Source of the DNA: Yersinia enterocolitica
GTDB lineage: Bacteria; Pseudomonadota; Gammaproteobacteria; Enterobacterales; Enterobacteriaceae
NCBI GenBank assembly: GCA_002082245.2
Contig: NBTC02000002.1
Coordinates: forward strand, 1 to 64,000
Direction: 5' to 3'
DNA: 64,000 nt
Shown: piece by piece, positions 14,103-23,092 of the stretch
Numbering within the stretch: position 1 is the stretch's first letter
How the letters are laid out: each line of letters starts with the position of its first letter
Position numbers and translations under genes: made by a program
The notes under the pieces: model-generated
What the model was told of the DNA's origin: nothing
What the model saw: only the letters and a program-made list of their open reading frames with translations
The model's database searches: none

Positions 14103-14138
14103 AGTAGCAACCCCAGCCTTGGCTGGGGGTTACTACTT
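14103..14138. terminator. Bidirectional terminator
   Basis: CCCCAGCC-TT-GGCTGGGG is a perfect eight-pair stem, extended by AGTAG/TACT arms. It sits between the cdiI end on the plus strand and the end of a small minus-strand gene, so it serves both. T-tracts are short. Confidence 0.65.
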
Positions 14139-14472
14139 CTAAGCCCTAAATCCCCACACTTCCCGCCGCCACAACCGAATAACACCGGGCGCGGCGGTCA
14201 CCTCCAGTTGTTCCGCGTCAGTGATCCCAGAATCGGTGATCCAATCCCTGCCGATAATCACCTCGCCGTTCTCCCGCACCCAATCCGCCCCCAAATCTTG
14301 CCGGTCTTGGCTGGCTTCGCACAGCGCGTCCCAGGTGGTGGCGTCGGTGACGACAGTGATCCAGAGCTGGTGATGTTGGAGCGTCAGTTGCAGCGGTAAA
14401 ACCGAGTTTGGCCAACGTCACGCTTTCGATCGTCAGTTCAGGGATCGGCTCAGGGGTAAAAGTGATGTTCAT
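14139..14472 (-). pseudogene. Small protein gene coupled to symE, frameshifted, function unknown
   Basis: The start ATG at 14472 overlaps the symE-like stop (ATGA), implying translational coupling. It reads MNITFTPEPIPELTIESVT LAKLGF. After a shift near 14395 it continues HHQLWITVVTDATTWDAL, GEVIIGRDWITDSGI and APGVIRLWRREVWGFRA to a stop at 14139. Corrected length is about 110 residues. I know no assigned function. Its fixed place after a SymE-like toxin suggests a partner or second toxin-type domain, which is inference only. Confidence 0.5.
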
Positions 14473-14706
14473 ACATTCCCCTCCGTGGCGGGCGCGGTGC
14501 GGATAATCAACTGGCCGTGTTCGGGGGTAACAGTAACGTGCTAGCCGGTAGTAAATCCCAATGCTTCCAGCCACTTACCGCTCAGGATAAGTTTAGGCTG
14601 AGGGTGCTTTTTACCGCCACTAGGTGAATAATACACTGTATAATCATTGGCTTGTTCTTTTTTCTTCAGTTGCTGCCTGTTCTGACTTACAATCACGCTT
14701 AGCCAT
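14469..14706 (-). pseudogene. symE: SymE family type I toxin, interrupted
   Basis: The best start is the ATG at 14706 (MAKRDCKSEQAATEEKRTS), with CAGG six bases upstream. After a shift near 14650 the frame continues DYTVYYSPSGGKKHPQPKL, ILSGKWLEALGFTTG, then an amber TAG at 14541-14543. Beyond that stop the same frame reads HVTVTPEHGQLIIRTAP ATEG to a TGA at 14469. The AbrB-like swapped-hairpin pattern (KLILSGKWLEALGF..V.V.PEHGQLII) is the SymE signature. Two independent lesions (shift and nonsense codon) point to a dead gene. A C-terminal fragment of another SymE lies at 12557-12680. Confidence 0.65.
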
Positions 14707-14933
14707 AGTACCTGTTGTATGATCAACTGACCCAGTTCTGTGATCACTTCGATCTTCTGCCTGGTGGTAAATCTGAGCGGCTCCAGTCATCTTTCCTTAA
14801 TCGCCAGTTGTGGCCGTGGGTTCTGATTTATAAATGCATCGTACCTCCTTTATTGTTCGAATTTTCCTGTTTGTTCGTGGCAGACAATGACTTAACATAG
14901 CTATCACTTTTTTGTATGGTTTATGGGTATTCG

Positions 14934-16011
14934 ATGCGCTACTTGGCTATTATTGTTCCCTTACTTACGTTGCTCTCTGCCTGTAGTAGCAAACCGACAC
15001 CTCCTGTTGCTGCCGAGCCATCGGCGGGCCTGATACAGAGCGGTTTCTTGCTTGAGCCGCAACATGTGGGGCATTTGCAAAACGGTGATTTTGCTTATAA
15101 CGCCGACACAGCCCGATTTGTTGACAAAATGGTGCGTGAACACGGTTTTGAGCCTCAACAACTGCATGATGTATTAGCCCAAACTAAAAAACTGGATTTT
15201 GTTATCCGCTTGATGGATAAAAGCGCCATCGGCAGGCCGTCCTTCCGGCCCTAATGGTGCGTGGAACCGCTATCGCAAACAGTTTATTACCCCGGATAAT
15301 GTGCAAAACGGTGTTAACTTCTGGAACCAACATCAAGAGGCGTTGCAACGCGCCTATGAGGTTTACGGCGTGCCACCAGAGATTATCGTCGGAATCATTG
15401 GGGTTGAGACTCGCTGGGGCCGGGTGATGGGTAAAACGCGCATCATTGATGCCCTGGCACACTCTCCTTTGCTTATCCACGCCGTGCTGAGTACTTTCTG
15501 GCGAGCTGGAAACCTTCCTGTTGATGGCTCGTGCGGAGGGTAATGATCCGCTCAGCTTGCGGGGGTCTTATGCGGGCGCGATGGGGTACGGCCAATTTAT
15601 GCCATCATCATTCAAAAGCTATGCTGTTGATTTTAATGGTAACGGCCACATCAATTTATGGGATCCGGAAAGATGCCATCGGCAGTGTCGCTAACTACTT
15701 CAAATCCCATGGCTGGACCAAAGGTGCGATGGTCGCGGTGCCCGCTAATGGGCAAGCGCCGTACCTTGATAATGGCTTTAAGACGAAATACCCTATCTCG
15801 ATGTTATCTGCCGCAGGGCTAAGCCCGTCTGGTTCGCTAGAGGGTTATCAAGAGGCCAGCTTACTGCGTCTGGATGTCGGCACCGGTTATCAGTATTGGT
15901 ACGGGTTACCCCAATTTCTACACGATTACCCGCTACAACCACAGCACCCATTACGCGATGGCGGTATGGCAGCTAGGTGAGGCAGTAGGCAGGGCACGTT
16001 CAATACAGTAA
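14934..16011 (+). pseudogene. mltB: Membrane-bound lytic murein transglycosylase B, multiply frameshifted
   Basis: MltB is an outer-membrane lipoprotein that cleaves the peptidoglycan glycan strand with 1,6-anhydro product formation. The ATG at 14934 opens a lipoprotein signal (LLTLLSAC). Homology to E. coli MltB is continuous: GFLLEPQHV, EIIVGIIGVETRWGR (catalytic Glu), GAMGYGQFMPSS, LRLDVGTGYQYWYGLP, to WQLGEAVGRARSIQ at 16011. At least five shifts are needed: about 15225, 15467, 15503 (G missing), 15658 (extra A in GAAAG) and 15925 (extra C in CCCC). Several are homopolymer changes, and the amino-acid sequence between them is normal, which argues for sequence error. Corrected length is about 358 residues. 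Confidence 0.85.
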
Positions 16012-16061
16012 ATGGTGAGTGAAAGGCGTTGCCGACGGTTAGCGTCGTTATGGCAAGTAGT

Positions 16062-16094
16062 AAAAGGGCCACATGTTACGATGTGGCCCTTTTC
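16062..16094. terminator. Strong bidirectional terminator
   Basis: AAAAGGGCCACAT-GTTACG-ATGTGGCCCTTTT forms a 13-pair perfect stem with A and T tails, between the convergent mltB and permease genes. Confidence 0.85.
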
Positions 16095-16114
16095 TATTAG
16101 TGGTTTGGTGCTTC

Positions 16115-17452
16115 TTACAACAGGTGTGAAATATCATCTGGATTAACGGATGGCGGCGATTTACGCCAGCCGCGAGTCAGCCACAGCAAGTAGATAAAGC
16201 CTGCCAATAGCCACAATAAGCCGACTTCCAAGCGCCCGTTGCTCAAGGTGAACCCACAGCCACACCGACATGACGAATCCCATCATGGGTAATAGCCCGT
16301 ACTTAAACATAGCCGCAGTACCGCGGCGTTTCTCATTGATAATAAAATGCTTTATCACACTCAAATTAACAAAGGTGAAGGCACCGAGGGCACCAAAGCT
16401 TATCATCGATACCACTAAGTTCAGGTCAAGGAACAGGGCCAGCAGCGAGATGGTGGCAACGAATAAAATGGCCCGCCACGGTGTGTGGAATTTGCGATGC
16501 AGATGGAAGAACACTTTGCGTGGTAGTACGCTTCACGCCCATGGCATAGAAAATACGCGACACACTGGTCTGCGCGGTCATTGCGGAGGCATAAACGCCG
16601 GTCAAATAGGTGGCCATAAAGAAGTTATACATCCACTTACCACCGACATGCTCGGAGATAATCAGGCTGGCGGTATCCTGATGTGGAATCAACAATTTCC
16701 AATCGGGATAGGCCAAATGGGCAGCATAGGAAACGGCGATAAAAATAGCACCGGCGCTGATCACCGTAAAGAGAATGGCCCGTGGCAGAGTGCGTTTGGC
16801 GTCGTGCGCCTCTTCGGCCATGGTCGCGATGGCATCAAAACCGAGGAAGGCCAAACAGAGCACTGCCGCACCAGAGAGTAACCCGGATAGGTCACCGGCA
16901 TTCACCAGCAGCGGCTTCATTAACGCTTCCGGGCTTAAATCGGCCTGACTGAAAGAGAGCGCAATAAATAATATGATAAAGACCATCTGTGCTGCGATCA
17001 GCGAGAAATTAACTGAGGTGAGTAAACGCACGCCCAGAATATTAAGCAGACTGACACTGATGATAGACGCAATAATAAATACCGGAGCGGGAATAGCGGA
17101 AATGCCTCATGCAAGAAAATGCCTAAAACTAAATAATTAAGGATTGGCAGGAACAGATAATCCAAATTTGCGCCCAACCCACCAGAAAACCGGTTTTCCC
17201 GCCAAAACTACGCTGAACATAGGAATAGGCGGAGCCAGACAGCGGCATGGCGCTGGTCATCCGGCAATAACTGAGGGCGGTAAACAGAATGGTGGCAACA
17301 GTCACCAGATAGGCAACGGGCAAATGCCCCTGACTTAATACGGTCACCTGTCCATAGGTAGTGAATACGCCTAAAGGCACCATATAGGCAAGCCCGAAAG
17401 CGACCAGCGCGGGGGTTTTAAGCACTCTGCGCAACTGAATGTTTTGTGGCAT
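16115..17452 (-). pseudogene. APC family amino-acid/polyamine permease (PuuP-like), frameshifted
   Basis: This inner-membrane permease resembles the putrescine importer PuuP: KTPALVAFGLAYMVPLG, SGSAYSYVQRSFGGKTGFLVGWAQI, LCLAFLGFDAIATMAEEAHD and LVVSMISFGALGAFTFVNLSV. The start at 17452 (MPQNIQLRRVLKTP) looks normal. Frame shifts lie near 17165 (then LDYLFLPILNYL), 17095, 16520 (after AMGVKRTT) and 16230. The C-terminus reads to DDISHLL at 16115. Corrected length is about 445 residues, normal for APC carriers. The next gene upstream on the same strand is an amidohydrolase, 201 bp away, so uptake and hydrolysis of a shared substrate is possible. Confidence 0.75.
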
Positions 17453-17653
17453 TACCGTATCATCTCCTGGTGAGAAAAAGCACCGTTACGCTGCATTTTT
17501 ATGCAGCTATAGAACATAAAGGAGCGGATTTTGACATAAGGGTCGCTGTAACGCCAATGACTTCCTTCTTAGCCTATGTTGTCGTGCTCAACTCTGCTCC
17601 TGACAGATTTGCCCCCCGCATCACCGACGTGAATCAATGATGCGGGGCATTCA

Positions 17654-19435
17654 CTAGGCTTGATAAACCACATTACCGCCGATCAGCGTAGAGTCCACCT
17701 GTGTCTGGTAAATAGCGTTTGGCGACTGCTCAAACAGGTTATTTTTCAGAATGATAATATCGGCGAACTTCCCTGCTTCCAGTGAGCCGATATATTGCTC
17801 TTTGGCAATCATATAAGCGGCATCAATAGTGGCAGAACGTAATGTTTCAATCAGCGTCAGGTCACGATCATTATCCAGCCGTGGGCCAGCCGGATGACCG
17901 TCGAGATCCCATGCACGACGGGTCATACCCACTTGCAGGTTGTACCATTCATCTAGCCTGTCAATGGGCCAGTCACTGCCATACGCAATACGTGCGCCAG
18001 CATCAAGGAAGCGTGCTGCTGGCTCCATATGCAGGAAACGGGCCTCGCCCAACATCTCACGCTCTTCATCAATTAGTACCCCCGGTAAGCCGGCCCACTG
18101 GAAGGAAAGCACTGCTGTTGCTCCCAGTTTGGCAAAACGATCATATTGATGGGGGGCAACCAGCTCGTTATGTGCTAATCCTGGGCGGATATCTTTGCCC
18201 GGCAAGGCGGCGCGCATCTGTTCCACTGCATCCAGCACCATCTCGATGGCCCCATCACCCACGGTATGAGTGTGTGGATGAAGACCTGCGCGGGCGCACT
18301 CCAGAATCACGGCATTGACTACTGGCGCGCTAAAATAGAGGTCGCCATAGCGCTCGGTATCTTGCCAGTCAGGTTGTTGTGCTGAACCCTGGTTGGCACG
18401 ATACGGCTCCAGTAATGCAGCGGTCATGGTTGGGGGTTGCAATACCCCGTCGATAAACAATTTCAGGTGATCGACGGCGAAACTCGGTGCGGGTGTCCAT
18501 GCGTGGCTTCCCCATTGGTGGGCGAACTCTAGCACCTCTTGTACCACGCGAGCGGCGTCCTGTGGGCCTTGCAGGCTATCAGGGGTCACTTCTTTAGCAC
18601 CCAGTACCCGTAAGGTTAATGCGTCACGTTCATGCAAGCGACGGAAAGCCAGTAACTGTTCGGCAAAAACACGAGTATCCATCACGGTAGTGACACCTTG
18701 CGCATTAAGTACTTGCTGCACATGGGCCGCAATTTGCACATTCTTTTCCGCTGTGGCGGAGGGGATACTGTCAAAGGCGCGCATGGCGGGCGCATCTTCC
18801 AAAATACCGGTCAATTTACCGTGGGTATCGCTGGCAATTTTGCCATCTGGCGGTACTGGGGTGTGTTCATCAATACCCAGCAATTCCAGCGCGCGGCTGT
18901 TGGCCGCCAGCGTGTGGCAGTCATTGGAGAACAATGCGATTGGACGGCAGGTATTGAGCGAATCCAAGGCCTTTCGGCTCATATCAGCGCCGACGGGTGT
19001 CATCGCCTGACGCTGCCAGGCGCGCACGGTCAGCCAGTCATTTTCACCGTTAAAAGGATCGCTATCGAGGTGTTGCTGGATAATATCCAGTGTCTGTTCA
19101 ACACTTAGCGCAGCGTAATTGAGGTTACAACCAATCAGTTGTTTCCCGCCCCAAAACGGGTGCATATGGCTGTCAATCAGGCCGGGCATCATAAACTTAC
19201 CCGCCAGATCGATAAGTTGAGTATGCGCGCTAGCGAATTGCTGTTTGATCTCCTCACCGCCCGTGGCCAGAATATAGCCCTGGCCGATGGCGATGGCACT
19301 GCAAACCGTATTATCAGCATCTGCCGTATAAATTGTGCCGTTGTAATAAATACTGTCGGCGACAGGAGTCTGTTTAGTCATGTTATGTACTTTATAATAT
19401 GTCCCTTCTTCCTTGACGTTAGCTGCTCCCGGCAT
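17654..19435 (-). CDS. Amidohydrolase family 3 protein (YtcJ-like)
   Basis: This is a metal-dependent hydrolase of the amidohydrolase superfamily, intact at about 593 residues. Visible elements are the beta-sandwich N-terminus (ADSIYYNGTIYTAD), the first metal motif (GLIDSHMHPFW), the bridging-Lys region (DHLKLFIDGVLQPP), HTHTVGD, the late metal Asp in GSDWPID and the terminal IGSLEAGKFADIIIL. ATG 19435 is preferred because AGGTGA lies six bases upstream; ATG 19381 (MTKQTP) is an alternative with no SD. The substrate is unknown. The adjacent permease hints at an N-acyl amino acid or amine-derived amide. It is the first unbroken long gene after the frameshifted left part. Confidence 0.8.
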   Translation of the reverse strand: MPGAANVKEEGTYYKVHNMTKQTPVADSIYYNGTIYTADADNTVCSAIAIGQGYILATGGEEIKQQFASAHTQLIDLAGKFMMPGLIDSHMHPFWGGKQLIGCNLNYAALSVEQTLDIIQQHLDSDPFNGENDWLTVRAWQRQAMTPVGADMSRKALDSLNTCRPIALFSNDCHTLAANSRALELLGIDEHTPVPPDGKIASDTHGKLTGILEDAPAMRAFDSIPSATAEKNVQIAAHVQQVLNAQGVTTVMDTRVFAEQLLAFRRLHERDALTLRVLGAKEVTPDSLQGPQDAARVVQEVLEFAHQWGSHAWTPAPSFAVDHLKLFIDGVLQPPTMTAALLEPYRANQGSAQQPDWQDTERYGDLYFSAPVVNAVILECARAGLHPHTHTVGDGAIEMVLDAVEQMRAALPGKDIRPGLAHNELVAPHQYDRFAKLGATAVLSFQWAGLPGVLIDEEREMLGEARFLHMEPAARFLDAGARIAYGSDWPIDRLDEWYNLQVGMTRRAWDLDGHPAGPRLDNDRDLTLIETLRSATIDAAYMIAKEQYIGSLEAGKFADIIILKNNLFEQSPNAIYQTQVDSTLIGGNVVYQA

Positions 19436-19462
19436 GTTTATCACCTGAATTGCTAACCTCTG

Positions 19463-19510
19463 TCAGCTCATCGGGATTGGTTGCTGTGCTGCCACGCCAA
19501 TGACGTTGGG
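19463..19510. repeat. Probable degenerate ERIC fragment
   Basis: The stretch GTCAGCTCATCGGGATTGG, then TTGCTGTGCTGCC, resembles the right-central part of the full ERIC at 57224-57350 (GTAAGCTCATCGGGATT..TTGCCGCC). No terminal inverted repeat is recognisable, so this is an eroded piece at best. Confidence 0.35.
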
Positions 19511-19593
19511 GATTTGAGGAATCAGATAATCATTATAGCCTGTCCTATCAGGGAAAACTCTCTGAGTTAAGTACCGGCCAAGGTGAGAATCTA

Positions 19594-20184
19594 TTAATGG
19601 TTTTTCAATAACTCGCTTCTCATCATTGCGGCCAGATGGCGCAAGATTTCTGCTTCTGAAAAACCTAACTCGGTAAACTGGGTTAGACCATCCAGACCGC
19701 ACACCAGCCCGATCAGCCGCCAGGCAACATCACTGGCATTGATATCTGAGCGAAATTCATCGCAGGTAATGCCGGTATGGATCACCGCCACGGTAGCCGC
19801 ATGCCAGTCTGACATCGACGCCGCATAGGCTTCCTTAATAAGTTCATCGCGCTCGGCTAGCATTGAAATTTCATTCCACAACCGGGTTTCTCTTCGGCCG
19901 GCTTCATCTTGTGGATAGCCCAACACTTGCTGTATCCGTTCAACGGCAGGTAAGTTTTGACTGTTTAGCGCAAAAGCAGATAACGACTGTTTAACTAAGA
20001 GTAGAAAAGCATCTGCGCGTAGTCGTGAGACTGATGTGAAATGGTGATGAACTTGCCCAACAGCCACGCCGGCTTCGCTGGCAACACGACGTACAGTGGT
20101 TGCCGCCATCCCTTCACTTATCGCGACACGCATCGCAGCCTGCAAAAGGGTGTCGTGGCGTTCCTCACGGTTCAAATAGGCCAA
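19594..20184 (-). CDS. smvR: TetR family repressor, SmvR-like
   Basis: This 196-residue TetR-type regulator has an N-terminal helix-turn-helix (MAATTVRRVASEAGVAVGQV, about residues 25-45) and a ligand-binding C-terminal domain. It starts at a TTG (20184) with AAGGAG five bases upstream. It is divergent from smvA with 132 bp between, the arrangement known for SmvR, which represses the SmvA cationic-biocide exporter in enterobacteria. Two matching palindromes in the gap are its likely operators. Confidence 0.8.
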   Translation of the reverse strand: MAYLNREERHDTLLQAAMRVAISEGMAATTVRRVASEAGVAVGQVHHHFTSVSRLRADAFLLLVKQSLSAFALNSQNLPAVERIQQVLGYPQDEAGRRETRLWNEISMLAERDELIKEAYAASMSDWHAATVAVIHTGITCDEFRSDINASDVAWRLIGLVCGLDGLTQFTELGFSEAEILRHLAAMMRSELLKNH

Positions 20185-20232
20185 AGAGACTCCTTATCTG
20201 ACTTATTAGTGTTTCAGCCATTATGTGATGAA

Positions 20233-20285
20233 TTGGACGCTAGTTCAACTTTCCGCTATTATTGACATATTGAACAGGTGTTCAA
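20233..20285. promoter_or_regulatory. Paired 16-bp palindromes: likely SmvR operators
   Basis: Two copies of one 16-bp pattern lie in the smvR-smvA gap. TTGAACAGGTGTTCAA (20270-20285) is a palindrome except for its two central bases, and TTGGACGCTAGTTCAA (20233-20248) is a weaker copy with the same arm spacing. Their starts are 37 bp apart. Location and symmetry suit a TetR dimer; binding is inferred. Confidence 0.6.
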
Positions 20286-20316
20286 CATTAATATATGCCT
20301 TATTTGAGCGTTTTGT

Positions 20317-21828
20317 ATGTCTAAAAAGTGGATGATTTTCTACGTTATTATTCTGATGTATCTCCCAGTTTCTATTGATGCAACTGTATTACATGTGGCC
20401 GCCCCACGGCTGGGTATTGCACTGTCAGCCACGGGCAGTGAATTGCTGTGGATTATTGATATTTACTCACTGGTTATGGCCTGTTTGCTGCTGCCAATGG
20501 GGGCGCTGGGGGATCGCATCGGTTTCAAACGGTTGGCGTTGTTGGGGTCGGTACTGTTCGGGCTTGCTTCACTGGCGGCGGCTTTTGCACCATCGGTTGC
20601 CGCGCTCATTGCGGCACGCGCTTTCTTGGCGATAGGTGCGGCGATGATCCTGCCGGCAACCTTGTCGGCGGTGCGCCATATCTTTACCGATGAACGAGAA
20701 AGGGCATTGGCGCTGGGGATATGGGTTGCCATCGGAACGACGGGTGCCGCGATGGGGCCACTGGTTGGTGGATTATTGATGGAATATTTCTACTGGGGTT
20801 CAGTCTTCCTGATCAATATCCCTATTATTATTGCAGTGGTTATTGCCACGCTGCTGGTTATACCGAGCCAGCCAGTGCGGGTGGAACAGTCATGGAGATT
20901 GGCTCCGGCACTGGTATTGATTACTGCGATCCTATTGCTGGTCTATGCGGCGAAAACCGGGCTGCGCGGCGGGGGAGATATGAGGGTAACTTTCCTAACC
21001 GCGTGTATCGGGGGCGCGATGCTGTTTGCTTTTGTTCGTCACCAGTTATCAACGACAGCTCCAATGATCGATTTTCGCCTGATAAGCCAGCGGGTGATCG
21101 CTGTTGGTATGGCAATGGCCATGACGGCAATGATAACGCTGGTTGGTTTTGAATTGCTGCTGACACAGGAATTGCAGTTTGTGTTAGGTAAAAGCCCACT
21201 CGAAGCGGGTATATTTCTAATGCCATTGATGATTGCCAGTGGTGTTAGCGGGCCGATATCCGGTTGGCTGGTGGCTAAATTGGGGTTACGTACCGTCGCA
21301 AGCGCGGGTATTGCATTTAGCTCATTGAGTTTTCTCGGCCTGGCCTGGACCGATTTTGCCACGCAAGTTTATCTGGCATGGGGATGGATGATAGTGCTGG
21401 GGTTCAGTATTGAAGCCTCGTTATTAGCTTCTACTGCGGCGATTATGAGTGCGGCTCCCCCGGAAAAAGCCAGTGCGGCAGGGGCGGTTGAGGGTATGGC
21501 TTATGAGCTGGGGGCGGGATTCGGGGTGGCAATATTTGGTTTGATGTTATCGCGGGCCTATACCGCGTCTATTGAATTACCAGCAGATTTACCTGCTGAT
21601 CTCGTTGAGCAGGCCAGTGCTTCTATCAGTGAAACTATTCAGGTGGTCAATAGCCTTGGTGGGAATGAGCATCTACTGACCAGCGCCAAACTTGCCTTTT
21701 CTGCCTCGCATAGTTTGGTATTAGGTACTGCCAGCGCACTGTTAATTCTGCTGGCGGTGGTGGTGTGGTTTACCCTGCCGGGGAAGAAAATACGGCAATT
21801 GGGCAAACAGAGTGCCACACCTCACTGA
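20317..21828 (+). CDS. smvA: SmvA-type MFS multidrug/biocide efflux transporter
   Basis: This is a drug:H+ antiporter of the DHA2 (14-TMS) group, 503 residues, intact. It matches Salmonella SmvA along its length: IDATVLHVAAP near the N-terminus, ELLWIIDIYSLVMA, MGALGDRIGFKRL (MFS motif A), FYWGSVFLINIP, VGFELLLTQELQFV and GMAYELGAGFGVAIFGL. SmvA exports methyl viologen and cationic biocides such as chlorhexidine and quaternary ammonium compounds. It is divergent from its TetR repressor, and expression should rise when the repressor is lost or ligand-bound. Confidence 0.85.
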   Translation: MSKKWMIFYVIILMYLPVSIDATVLHVAAPRLGIALSATGSELLWIIDIYSLVMACLLLPMGALGDRIGFKRLALLGSVLFGLASLAAAFAPSVAALIAARAFLAIGAAMILPATLSAVRHIFTDERERALALGIWVAIGTTGAAMGPLVGGLLMEYFYWGSVFLINIPIIIAVVIATLLVIPSQPVRVEQSWRLAPALVLITAILLLVYAAKTGLRGGGDMRVTFLTACIGGAMLFAFVRHQLSTTAPMIDFRLISQRVIAVGMAMAMTAMITLVGFELLLTQELQFVLGKSPLEAGIFLMPLMIASGVSGPISGWLVAKLGLRTVASAGIAFSSLSFLGLAWTDFATQVYLAWGWMIVLGFSIEASLLASTAAIMSAAPPEKASAAGAVEGMAYELGAGFGVAIFGLMLSRAYTASIELPADLPADLVEQASASISETIQVVNSLGGNEHLLTSAKLAFSASHSLVLGTASALLILLAVVVWFTLPGKKIRQLGKQSATPH

Positions 21829-21941
21829 TTAGCGGGTGGTTAACACTTCATTAATTAAACAGTCATTACTCTTACTTAACTGTGTGATATACCTATTTAG
21901 GGTTTGAAACATTAGGGTTTGAAATAGGTAAGGTCTGAGCA

Positions 21942-23087
21942 ATGACTGAGCAAACGTCCTCCGTACAACTTGATCTCGATAGCGCGGCTCAGCCTCCCAT
22001 AGTGTATATCAGGGGGGATTGGGTACTGGCGCATTATCGCTTTTTGGAACCCCAAGTGGCGCAGTTGCGCGCGAATATGCCCAGTGGCGTGGTATTTGAC
22101 CTCAACCAACTCGGGGCGTTAGATACCGCCGGTGCAACGTTGCTAGCTCTACTTCTGGGTGAGAATCGTGTGGCAAATTTACGCGAACTTGCGCCTAAAT
22201 TGCCAGAAGAACGGCGAACCTTACTTGAAACGGTAAGCCATGTATTGCCTGACTTAGCGCCTGAGCCGTCAGAAAAACCCGCACGATTTTGGCTGGAGAT
22301 GCTGGCTAACACCGGCCGTTCGGTAGATAACTTATGGCAAGATATTAAGTCACTATTGGGCTTTATTGGCCTGACGCTGGAAACCTTGCTGGGAACACTC
22401 TTTCGGCCCTCACGCTGGCGCATTACCTCATTAATTGCCAATATTCAACAGATTGGCCTCAATGCTGTACCGATCATTATGTTGCTCACCTTTTTGGTGG
22501 GGGCAGTTATCGCTTTTCTCGGTGCCACCGTACTCACTACCTTCGGCGCGGGCATTTTTACCGTCGATTTGGTGGTATTTTCTTTTTTACGTGAATTTGC
22601 GGTACTGCTTACCGCTATCCTGATGGCAGGGCGGACAGCCAGTGCTTTTACCGCTGAAATTGGCTTGATGAAAGCCAATGAAGAGATTGATGCTATCCAG
22701 ACGCTGGGCTTGAATCCGGTCGAATTGCTGGTGCTACCGCGCGTCTTGGCACTATTGATTTCTCTGCCGATGCTGACCTTTATTGGTATGGTTTGTGGTA
22801 TTTTTGGTGGCATGGTGGTGTGCGCCTTAACACTGGATATCTCTCCAACCATGTTTTTGTCGATTATGCAAAACAGTAATGGGTTGCAGCATTTTCTGGT
22901 GGGTATAAGCAAAGCCCCTATTTTTGCTTTCCTGATTGCTATTATTGGCTGTCTGGAGGGGTTCAAAGTGACGGGTAGCGCTGAATCTGTCGGGGTCCAT
23001 ACCACCACCAGTGTGGTGCATTCGATCTTTGTGGTGATTTTGCTTGATGCCGTGGCAGCGCTATTTTTCATGGAAATGGGGTGGTGA
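21942..23087 (+). CDS. MlaE family lipid ABC permease with fused N-terminal STAS domain
   Basis: This 381-residue inner-membrane permease is the first gene of a four-gene lipid transporter operon. Residues 1-130 are cytosolic and STAS-like (VYIRGDWVLAHYRFLEPQ, SGVVFDLNQLGALDTAGATL). Residues 140-381 are the MlaE/YrbE domain (QIGLNAVPIIMLLTFLVGAV, ILMAGRTASAFTAEIGLM, LPRVLALLISLPMLT). In E. coli the STAS protein is separate (MlaB); here it is fused to the permease. ATG 21942 has AAGG upstream. This is not the mla core operon itself but a paralogous MCE system. The substrate, probably phospholipid or another lipid, is inferred. Confidence 0.85.
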   Translation: MTEQTSSVQLDLDSAAQPPIVYIRGDWVLAHYRFLEPQVAQLRANMPSGVVFDLNQLGALDTAGATLLALLLGENRVANLRELAPKLPEERRTLLETVSHVLPDLAPEPSEKPARFWLEMLANTGRSVDNLWQDIKSLLGFIGLTLETLLGTLFRPSRWRITSLIANIQQIGLNAVPIIMLLTFLVGAVIAFLGATVLTTFGAGIFTVDLVVFSFLREFAVLLTAILMAGRTASAFTAEIGLMKANEEIDAIQTLGLNPVELLVLPRVLALLISLPMLTFIGMVCGIFGGMVVCALTLDISPTMFLSIMQNSNGLQHFLVGISKAPIFAFLIAIIGCLEGFKVTGSAESVGVHTTTSVVHSIFVVILLDAVAALFFMEMGW

Positions 23088-23092
23088 GCCAA

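Noticed and set aside
21039..21362. Minus-strand frames inside smvA, the mlaE-like gene and fadJ
   Set aside because: They are shadows of strongly coding plus-strand genes with clear motifs and carry no RBS.
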